Assembly (NCBI GenBank): GCA_050742415.1
Contig: JBOGIF010000187.1
Span: forward strand, 1 to 14,054
Length of the DNA: 14,054 nucleotides
Direction of reading: 5' to 3'
From: JBOGIF01 sp050742415
GTDB taxonomy: Bacteria; Actinomycetota; Acidimicrobiia; Acidimicrobiales; AC-14
A program made the position numbers and the translations under genes. Every line of letters begins with the position of its first letter. Position 1 is the first letter of the stretch. Positions 6,603 through 14,054 of this stretch are shown here, one piece after another. A model generated the notes under the pieces. It had not been told where the DNA came from. It saw nothing but the letters and a program-made list of their open reading frames with translations, and did not search any database.

Positions 6603-7064
6603 ATGGTTGGGGAGATAGTCGAGCTCGAGATCCCGGCCCGTGCCGAGTTCGTGGCACTGGCCCGCCTGGTGGTGTCGGCCATCGCCGCGTCCGACACCCT
6701 GCTTGCGGACGAGCGCATCGACGACCTCAAGCTCGCGGTATCCGAGGCCTGCACCAACGCCATCGAGGCTCATGGTGCCGCTTCGGTGGACGCCGGGGTC
6801 GTCGTGCGGTGCCGGGCCGACGAGCGCCTCATGGAGGTGAGCGTGGAAGACCGCGGGGGCGGCTTCGACCCTGCATCGCTTCCCGATCATCCTCCCGTCA
6901 CCGATCCCGATCGGCTCAAGTTCGAGCGGGGTCTCGGGATCCCGCTCATCCGTGCCCTCGTCGACGAGGTCGAGTTCTCGTCGTCGGGTTCGGGCACCGC
7001 CGTCCGGCTGGTCATGCACAGCGGCTCCTCGAGCGATAACGGCTCCCGCGGCGAGCAGGGCTAG
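6603..7064 (+). CDS. anti-sigma factor serine kinase (RsbW/SpoIIAB-like, HATPase_c)
   Basis: A 153-residue GHKL ATPase that would bind a sigma factor and phosphorylate the neighbouring STAS protein. The N box is LAVSEACTNAIEAH (Glu48, Asn52). The G1 box is VEDRGGGFDP (Asp83, Gly85-Gly87), and the G2 box is ERGLGIPLIRALVDEV (Gly110, Gly112). The final strand is GSGTAVRLV. All ATP-binding elements are therefore present. The C-terminus is a Ser/Gly-rich tail of about 15 residues that is probably disordered. The ATG at 6603 has a weak GAGAG just upstream; it follows the STAS gene by 16 bp, so the two are very likely one operon and one partner-switching pair. Which sigma factor it controls cannot be told from the window. 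Confidence 0.88.
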   Translation: MVGEIVELEIPARAEFVALARLVVSAIAASDTLLADERIDDLKLAVSEACTNAIEAHGAASVDAGVVVRCRADERLMEVSVEDRGGGFDPASLPDHPPVTDPDRLKFERGLGIPLIRALVDEVEFSSSGSGTAVRLVMHSGSSSDNGSRGEQG

Positions 7065-7075
7065 GTATCAGCGGC

Positions 7076-7435
7076 ATGGCACTCAAGAAGCTCCTCCATC
7101 GCCTCACCGCCACCGTCTCCGAGCTCGACCTGGAGACGCTCCGTCAGTTCTGCACCAACCTGCCCGGCGTCATCCCCATCGGCGAAGCCAAGCCACGCGA
7201 CGAGATCAGCGTCGTCGGGGAGATCTCATCTCTGCGGATCGTGCCCCGAGCCGGCTCGCCGTCGCTCGAGGCGACCATCAGCGACGGGAGCGGCACCCTG
7301 GTCGCGGTCTGGACGGGACGCCGTCACATCGCCGGTGTGTCGCCCGGCAGGAAGCTGGTGGTCAGTGGCCGGGGGACCGACCGGGGAGGCAGAGGAAGGT
7401 TGTTGATCCTCAATCCCCGCTACGAGCTGCTCTAG
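7076..7435 (+). CDS. small OB-fold nucleic-acid-binding-like protein (Rv2694c-like)
   Basis: A 119-residue protein made mainly of an OB fold (about residues 38-118). Strands are visible in EISVVGEISSLRIVPR, SLEATISDGSGTLVAVWTGRR, KLVVSGRG and LLILNPRYELL. The first 35 residues form helices (LHRLTATVSELDLETLRQFC). It resembles the conserved actinobacterial OB-fold protein found near the ceoBC genes (Rv2694c in M. tuberculosis, from memory), whose function is not established; RNA or DNA binding is only a fold-level guess. It starts 11 bp after the anti-sigma kinase without a strong ribosome site and may be co-transcribed. It is convergent with ceoC; the two stop codons share the tetranucleotide CTAG at 7432-7435. 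Confidence 0.78.
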   Translation: MALKKLLHRLTATVSELDLETLRQFCTNLPGVIPIGEAKPRDEISVVGEISSLRIVPRAGSPSLEATISDGSGTLVAVWTGRRHIAGVSPGRKLVVSGRGTDRGGRGRLLILNPRYELL

Positions 7436-8097
7436 GTAACGACCGGCGAGATCAGCAACGCCTTCACCGCGTCCTCCGACTCGGGGGTCACCAGCACCAG
7501 CACCTCGTCACCCGCCTGCATCGTCGTCTCCCCGTGCGGGACGATGACGTGGCGCTCGCGGATTATCGCCACGACGGTCGCGTCACGGGGTACTCCGAGG
7601 TCGACGATGGACCGGCCCGCGGCCGGGGAGCCGTCCGCCAGGGTCACCTCCACCAGCCGAGCGTCCTGGAACTGAAGTAGCCGGACCAGCGATCCCACCG
7701 ACACCGCCTCCTCGACGAGAGCCGTGAGCAGGTGTGGTGTGGAGACGGAGACGTCGACACCCCAGGTCTCGTTGAACAGCCAGTGGTTCCGGGGATGGTT
7801 GACGCGGGCCACCACCCGGGGAACGGCGAACTCCTGCTTGGCGAGCAGGGAGATGACCAGGTTGTCCTCGTCGTCGCCGGTAGCGGCCACCACCACGTCG
7901 GCCTCAGCCAGCCCGGCCTCGTGCATGGAGGAGACCTCGCAGGCGTCGGCGACGAACCAAGACACGTCGAGGCCCGGCCGCAGGCGGGCGACCAGATCGG
8001 GGTCCTGCTCCACCAGCAGCACCTCGTGGCCGGCGGCGTGCAGGTCGGCGGCAATGAACGAGCCGACGTTGCCGGCTCCGGCGATGACGACCTTCAT
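7432..8097 (-). CDS. ceoC: TrkA-family RCK potassium regulatory protein, CeoC-like
   Basis: A 221-residue cytosolic regulator of potassium transport with an N-terminal RCK_N/TrkA-N Rossmann domain (about 1-120) and a C-terminal RCK_C/TrkA-C domain (about 135-215). The nucleotide loop is VVIAGAGNVGSF (Gly7, Gly9, Gly12), and Glu30 at the end of strand 2 suggests NAD(H) binding. Further conserved text is VVAATGDDEDNL and WGVDVSVSTPHLL. It resembles mycobacterial CeoC closely. The ATG at 8097 gives a complete Rossmann strand and is the only sensible start. It lies 10 bp after ceoB, so they form an operon and probably a mixed ring or gate on a Trk channel. No TrkH/TrkG channel gene is in the window. 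Confidence 0.92.
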   Translation of the reverse strand: MKVVIAGAGNVGSFIAADLHAAGHEVLLVEQDPDLVARLRPGLDVSWFVADACEVSSMHEAGLAEADVVVAATGDDEDNLVISLLAKQEFAVPRVVARVNHPRNHWLFNETWGVDVSVSTPHLLTALVEEAVSVGSLVRLLQFQDARLVEVTLADGSPAAGRSIVDLGVPRDATVVAIIRERHVIVPHGETTMQAGDEVLVLVTPESEDAVKALLISPVVT

Positions 8098-8107
8098 GGC
8101 TGCGCCC

Positions 8108-8767
8108 TCACGCCGTCGCGGTCCCGTCGAGCCGACCCAGCAGATCGTCGAGAGCGTCTCCGCGCACCGCCACGTGCAAGATGTCGCCTTCCTGGCCCAC
8201 GACCTCGGCGCCGCACAGGCGCGCCTGGCCGGCGCGCGTCAACATGACGAGGCGGATCCGGTCTCTTTCCTCCAGGTCGACGAGCCGGCGGCCGGCCCAG
8301 GCCTCGGGCAACGCCCGCTCAACCAGGCGTACTCCTCCGGTGGCGTCGGTCCACTCCGAGACCGACTGCTCGGGCAAGAGCCGGCGCATGACCTGGTCGG
8401 TGGTCCAGGAGACGGTGGCGACAGTGGCGATTCCCAGCCGTTGGTAGATCAGCGCACGACGCGGGTCGTAGATCCGCGCCACCACGTGGGGGATCTCGTA
8501 GGTCTCCCTGGCGATGCGGGCGGTGAGGACGTTGGAGTTGTCACCATTGGTCACCGCGGCGAGGGCACTGGCCTCACGGATGCCGGCCTGCTCGAGGTGG
8601 TCGCGGTCGAACCCGAAGCCGAGGACCCCGCGCCCGGTGAACCGCTCGGGCAGGCGGTTGAGGGCGTTACGGTTCTTGTCGATCACGGCGACGGTGTGGC
8701 CGCCGTTGTCCAGCGCCACAGCCAGCTCTGAGCCCACCCGGCCGCAGCCCACCACCACGACGTGCAC
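8108..8767 (-). CDS. ceoB: TrkA-family RCK potassium regulatory protein, CeoB-like
   Basis: A 219-residue partner of CeoC with the same two-domain plan. The nucleotide loop is VVVVGCGRVGSE (Gly7, Gly9, Gly12), with Asp30 ending strand 2. AVTNGDNSNVLTARIARE and HVVARIYDPRRALIYQRLGI are typical of the CeoB subgroup, and the TrkA-C domain follows from about residue 125. The frame is open further upstream, with GTG codons also at 8782 and 8800, but the GTG at 8767 places the Rossmann strand at the N-terminus as in relatives; no strong ribosome site marks any of the three. It is divergent from the KimA-like transporter across about 80 bp. The expected role is sensing nucleotide or redox state to gate potassium uptake. 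Confidence 0.88.
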   Translation of the reverse strand: MHVVVVGCGRVGSELAVALDNGGHTVAVIDKNRNALNRLPERFTGRGVLGFGFDRDHLEQAGIREASALAAVTNGDNSNVLTARIARETYEIPHVVARIYDPRRALIYQRLGIATVATVSWTTDQVMRRLLPEQSVSEWTDATGGVRLVERALPEAWAGRRLVDLEERDRIRLVMLTRAGQARLCGAEVVGQEGDILHVAVRGDALDDLLGRLDGTATA

Positions 8768-8837
8768 GCCGACATCGAACACGCCGCGCGCCCGAAACAC
8801 AAACCGTGGGGCAGTCGGGGCGTTAGCGACTGCGGGC

Positions 8838-8850
8838 TACCGTGCCCGGG
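8838..8850 (+). promoter_or_regulatory. candidate -10 for a leaderless transporter mRNA
   Basis: TACCGT (8838-8843) stands only six nucleotides before the GTG at 8850. A start of transcription at the usual 6-8 nt distance would fall on or next to the start codon, giving a leaderless message, which is common in actinobacteria and would explain the missing ribosome site. The -35 region is not recognisable. The divergent ceoB promoter must lie in the same 80 bp. Confidence 0.4.
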
Positions 8851-10733
8851 TGTATTCGGTCCTGAAACGGTTGCTGGTCGGGCGCCCGATAGCGACCAGC
8901 GAGCAGGAGCACCAGCGCCTGCCCAAGGTCGTAGCGCTCGCCACCTTCTCGTCCGACGCCATCTCGTCCACCGCGTACGCCACCGAGGAGATCCTCTTCG
9001 TCGTCGCCCTGAGCGGCTCGAGCCTGGCGCTCGGGCTTTCGAAGCTGGTGCCGATCTCGATCGTCGTCGGCGTCCTGCTGGCGGTCGTGGTCGCCTCCTA
9101 CCGACAGACGATCTTCGCCTACCCGAACGGCGGCGGCTCCTACATCGTCAGCCGCGAGCACCTGGGCAAGTACCCCTCCCTGGTCGCCGGTGCGTCCCTG
9201 CTCGTGGACTACGTGCTCACGGTGGCGGTCTCGATCTCGGCCGGCGTCGCCGCCATCATCTCGCTTCCGAGCTTCCGCGGGCTGGCCGACCACCGGGTGA
9301 CGCTCGGACTGATCCTGATCCTCGTCGTCACCCTCGCCAACCTCAGGGGGATGAAGGAGGCAGGCACGTTCTTCGCCTTTCCCACCTACATCTACATCAC
9401 CAGCCTGGCCGCCCTGGTCCTGTACGGCCTCTATCGGGTGTACATCGGCCACGTGGAGCCGATCCCGTTCGACGCGGAGAGGTCGGAGGCGGCGCTGCGC
9501 ACGGGAGGCAGCCTCGGCCTGTTCCTTCTCCTGCGCGGGTTCTCCTCCGGGGCCGTCGCCCTCACCGGCATCGAGGCCATATCCGACGGCGTGCCCGCCT
9601 TCCGCAAGCCGGCACCAAAGAACGCCGCCATCACCCTGGTGTGGATGGGCGTGATCCTCGGGACGCTCTTCTTCGGCGTCTCGGTGCTCGCCCACCATCT
9701 CCAGCCGTTCCCGAGCCCCGACGAGACGGTGTTGTCGCAGATGGCGCGGGCCATCTACGGCGGCGGGCCGCTCTACGTGATCCTCCAGTTCGCCACCGCC
9801 GCCATCTTGACGCTCGCCGCCAACACCGCTTACGCCGACTTTCCCCGCCTGTCGTCGATCATCGCCCGTGACGGCTACCTGCCCCGCCAGCTCACCAACC
9901 TCGGCGACCGGCTGGTGTTCTCGAACGGCATCCTCATCCTGGCGGTTGCCGCGGCGACGTTGATCATCGCCTTCGGCGGCCTGACCAACGCCCTGATCCC
10001 CCTGTACGCGGTGGGCGTCTTCACGTCGTTCACGCTCAGCCAGACGGGGATGGTGTTCCGCCACCTCCGGCTACGAGAACCGGCGTGGCAGCGCGGCATC
10101 GCCATCAACGGTGTGGGCGCGCTGGCCACCTTGACCGTGCTGCTCATCGTGGCCGTGACCAAGTTCTCGAAGGGGGCATGGCTCCCGATCATCGTCGTCC
10201 CGCTCATAATCACCCTCTTCGCCGGCATCCGCCGCCACTACGACCGGGTGAGCCAGGCGCTGGTGATCACTCCCGCCGAGGCGAGGCCCCACTCCTACAA
10301 CCACACCATCGTCGTGCTGGTCGGGCGAGTGCACAAGGGCGTTCTGAAGGCGCTCGACTATGCCCGGTCGCTGCGGCCCCAGCACCTGGTGGCCCTGTAC
10401 GTGTCCCACGAGGACGAGGACCAGCGCATGATCGAGCAGCAGTGGCGGGAGTTCCAGCTCGACGTCCCTCTCGAGATAATGCACTCGCGGTACCGCGAGC
10501 TCGTGAAGCCGGTGATGGAGTACCTCGACGAGCTCGACGAGCGGTGGGACAACGACAGCATCACGATCGTCATCCCGGAGTTCGTCCTCGGCAAGTGGTA
10601 CGAGCAGGTCCTCCACAACCAGAGCGCGCTCTTCCTGAAGGGCCGGCTTCTCTTCCGGGAGGGCACCGTGGTCACTTCGGTGCCCTACCACGTGGATGGC
10701 GACTCACTTGAATTGAAGCGTTCGAAAACCTAG
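8850..10733 (+). CDS. KimA-like potassium transporter (APC/KUP superfamily)
   Basis: A 627-residue membrane transporter with about 12 helices (roughly residues 30-465) and a soluble Usp-like C-terminal domain (about 480-625). The first helix reads SSDAISSTAY (34-43); Asp36 and Tyr43 coincide with ion-site residues I recall for B. subtilis KimA, a potassium-proton symporter. SYRQTIFAYPNGGGSYIVSR (83-102) and TLSQTGM are also shared. Numbering agrees only if translation starts at the GTG at 8850, which supports that start over the longer open frame. It also resembles mycobacterial Rv2690c, often labelled an amino-acid permease. The divergent ceoB-ceoC genes strengthen the potassium reading. In KimA the soluble domain binds c-di-AMP; whether this one does is unknown. 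Confidence 0.85.
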   Translation: MYSVLKRLLVGRPIATSEQEHQRLPKVVALATFSSDAISSTAYATEEILFVVALSGSSLALGLSKLVPISIVVGVLLAVVVASYRQTIFAYPNGGGSYIVSREHLGKYPSLVAGASLLVDYVLTVAVSISAGVAAIISLPSFRGLADHRVTLGLILILVVTLANLRGMKEAGTFFAFPTYIYITSLAALVLYGLYRVYIGHVEPIPFDAERSEAALRTGGSLGLFLLLRGFSSGAVALTGIEAISDGVPAFRKPAPKNAAITLVWMGVILGTLFFGVSVLAHHLQPFPSPDETVLSQMARAIYGGGPLYVILQFATAAILTLAANTAYADFPRLSSIIARDGYLPRQLTNLGDRLVFSNGILILAVAAATLIIAFGGLTNALIPLYAVGVFTSFTLSQTGMVFRHLRLREPAWQRGIAINGVGALATLTVLLIVAVTKFSKGAWLPIIVVPLIITLFAGIRRHYDRVSQALVITPAEARPHSYNHTIVVLVGRVHKGVLKALDYARSLRPQHLVALYVSHEDEDQRMIEQQWREFQLDVPLEIMHSRYRELVKPVMEYLDELDERWDNDSITIVIPEFVLGKWYEQVLHNQSALFLKGRLLFREGTVVTSVPYHVDGDSLELKRSKT

Positions 10734-10737
10734 GTTT
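10708..10737 (+). promoter_or_regulatory. candidate promoter with overlapping palindromic operator
   Basis: TTGAAT (10708-10713), a 17-bp spacer and TAGGTT (10731-10736) form a plausible sigma-A-type promoter inside the last codons and stop of the transporter gene. AAACCTAGGTTT (10726-10737) is a perfect 12-bp palindrome covering the -10, with a flanking CG pair across one unpaired base. Its place directly before a DtxR-family gene suggests autoregulation. Transcription would start near 10743. Confidence 0.45.
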
Positions 10738-10748
10738 CGTCAATCCAA

Positions 10749-11413
10749 ATACTCCACCCGACCATCTCGAAATCCGAGCGCGAGACTGTCAAGGCCCTCT
10801 ACCGGCTCTCCAAGGACGGCGGAGACGCCCACACCGGGGCGCTGGCCGAAGCCCTCGGCGTATCGCCAGGAACCGCTACAGCCACCGTCAAACGGCTTGC
10901 GGAGCGGGGCCTGCTCGACCACCGGCTCTACCGGGGTGTGGAGCTCACCGCAACCGGCAGAGCCGTGGCCGTGGCCGCCATCCGCCGCCACCGCATCGTC
11001 GAGCGGTTCCTGGCCGACATGCTCGGCTACGCCTGGAACCAGGCCGACCGTCTGGCCACCAGCTTCGAGCACGACCTGCCCCAGGAGGTCGAGGACCGGC
11101 TCTACGTGGCCCTGCACCGGCCGTCGTCGTGCCCCCACGGGTTCCCCATCCCCGCTCCCGAGGTCGTCGACATCCCTGCCCTGCCACCGCTCTACGCGCT
11201 CGAGCCGGGCGACGTCGCCGTGGTGGCTGTTCCCGGCTCTACCGACCCGGAGGTCGTGGACTTCCTGGACACCCTCGGCCTACGCCCCGGGGTCCGGGTC
11301 CAGGTTCGGGAGAAGCACCCGTTCGACGGGCCCCTGGTGGTCAGCGTCGACGGTGAAGACCGCACCCTGGGCGAGAAGCTCGCCCACCAAATTTATGTGA
11401 AGAAGGAGCCGGC

Positions 11414-11417
<4 letters not shown>
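10749..11417 (+). CDS. DtxR/MntR-family metal-dependent transcription regulator
   Basis: A regulator of about 222 residues with a winged helix (about 5-70; recognition region SPGTATATVKRLAERG), a dimerisation and metal domain (about 71-138) and an SH3/FeoA-like end (about 145-218). Relatives begin MHPTIS-like; here the frame reads ATA CTC CAC CCG ACC ATC TCG directly after an in-frame TAG at 10731, with no ATG, GTG or TTG until 10938. A GTG start there would remove the DNA-binding domain, so ATA at 10749 (or ATC at 10743) is the probable start, or a base is misread. Ligands His81, Glu85, Glu107 and His108 are present, but the DtxR Cys/MntR Glu position is Thr104, and Lys15 replaces an MntR Glu. 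Its stop overlaps hppA by 4 bp. Manganese or iron sensing cannot be decided. Confidence 0.8.
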
Positions 11418-13690
<2,273 letters not shown>

Positions 13691-13708
<18 letters not shown>

Positions 13709-14053
13709 CGACTCCACTCGGAGCTTCCATACCTCCCGAGCTACGGGGATGAACGACACCGCGCCGATCACCAGCACCATCGGGAGCAGGTAGCGGTCGA
13801 TGTCGGGGACTGACGTGCCGAGCACGTAGCCGAGCATCGTCAGCCCTACCGACCACAGCAGGCCCCCCGCCACGTTGTAGGTGACGAAGGTCCGGTAGTC
13901 CATCTGGCCCACACCGGCGAGCACCGGAGTGAACGTGCGCACCACTGGGAGGAACCGGGCCAGCACAACGGTCTTGGGGCCGTGCTTGTCGAAGTCGACC
14001 CGGGCCCGGGCCACGTTGCGCTGGTGGAACAGGCGCGAGTTCGGCCGCTTGAA
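13691..14053 (-). CDS. DedA-family membrane protein, C-terminal part
   Basis: The C-terminal 120 residues of a DedA/SNARE-associated (VTT-like) membrane protein; the frame remains open to the right edge, so the start lies outside. Reading inward from the edge it has FKRPNSRLFHQRN, then FDKHGPKTVVLARFLPVVRT and the conserved TPVLAGVGQMDYRTF, N..GG..W motif, followed by two membrane helices. DedA proteins act in membrane homeostasis and some flip polyprenyl or phospholipid carriers; the proton-dependent ones carry conserved acidic and Arg residues, of which the Arg in RFLPVVRT is visible. A GTG at 14014 is internal to the motif-bearing region and is not the true start. It is convergent with hppA and overlaps it by 18 bp. 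Confidence 0.9.
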
Positions 14054-14054
14054 C

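Noticed and set aside
7724..8731. 335-residue + strand open frame opposite ceoC and ceoB
   Set aside because: No recognisable domain; the - strand carries two clear TrkA-type proteins over the same bases.
8514..8849. Longer transporter open frame starting at 8514
   Set aside because: The first 112 codons overlap ceoB on the other strand and are Arg/Thr/Pro low-complexity; family alignment starts at the GTG at 8850.
8823..10064. 413-residue - strand open frame opposite the transporter
   Set aside because: His/Gln/Asp/Gly-rich translation typical of an antisense shadow; the transporter frame is certain.

Overview
The window is high-GC bacterial DNA with actinobacterial character: ATGA-type stop/start overlaps, GTG starts, a class E sortase with an LAxTG substrate, and a gene neighbourhood that matches the mycobacterial Rv2690c-ceoB-ceoC-Rv2694c region. 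A non-mycobacterial Actinomycetota lineage (for example Acidimicrobiia) is my inference; no marker gene settles it. Almost all of the window is coding. I saw no rRNA, tRNA, CRISPR array, insertion sequence or phage gene.

Region 1 (1-2531, + strand) is the end of a Tad/Flp pilus operon: the C-terminus of the TadA/CpaF secretion ATPase, the membrane platform proteins TadB and TadC, a small Flp-like prepilin (DUF4244 type) and a TadE-like minor pseudopilin. Most junctions overlap by 4 bp, which suggests translational coupling.

Region 2 (2532-6155, + strand) is a surface-protein module. A 181-bp non-coding leader with interleaved inverted repeats precedes a secreted protein that ends in an LAKTG sorting signal. 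A class E sortase follows, overlapping by 4 bp a membrane protein with Ig-like and FnIII-like domains. Enzyme and probable substrate are neighbours, directly behind the pilus genes.

Region 3 (6156-7435, + strand) holds a STAS anti-sigma-factor antagonist, an RsbW/SpoIIAB-type anti-sigma kinase and a small OB-fold protein.

Region 4 (7432-10733) is a potassium module. Two TrkA-type RCK regulatory proteins (CeoC and CeoB, - strand) are divergent from a KimA-like APC/KUP-type potassium transporter (+ strand) that probably has a leaderless message.

Region 5 (10708-13708, + strand) has a DtxR/MntR-family metalloregulator with no standard start codon, preceded by a promoter and a 12-bp palindrome inside the 3' end of the transporter gene. 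It overlaps by 4 bp a K+-independent proton-pumping pyrophosphatase. A DedA-family membrane protein enters from the right edge on the - strand and overlaps the pyrophosphatase gene tail to tail.

The points most worth a second look are the structured leader at 2532-2712, the sortase/LAKTG/Ig-FnIII cassette attached to the Tad locus, and the metalloregulator with an apparent ATA start and an atypical metal-ligand set coupled to hppA.
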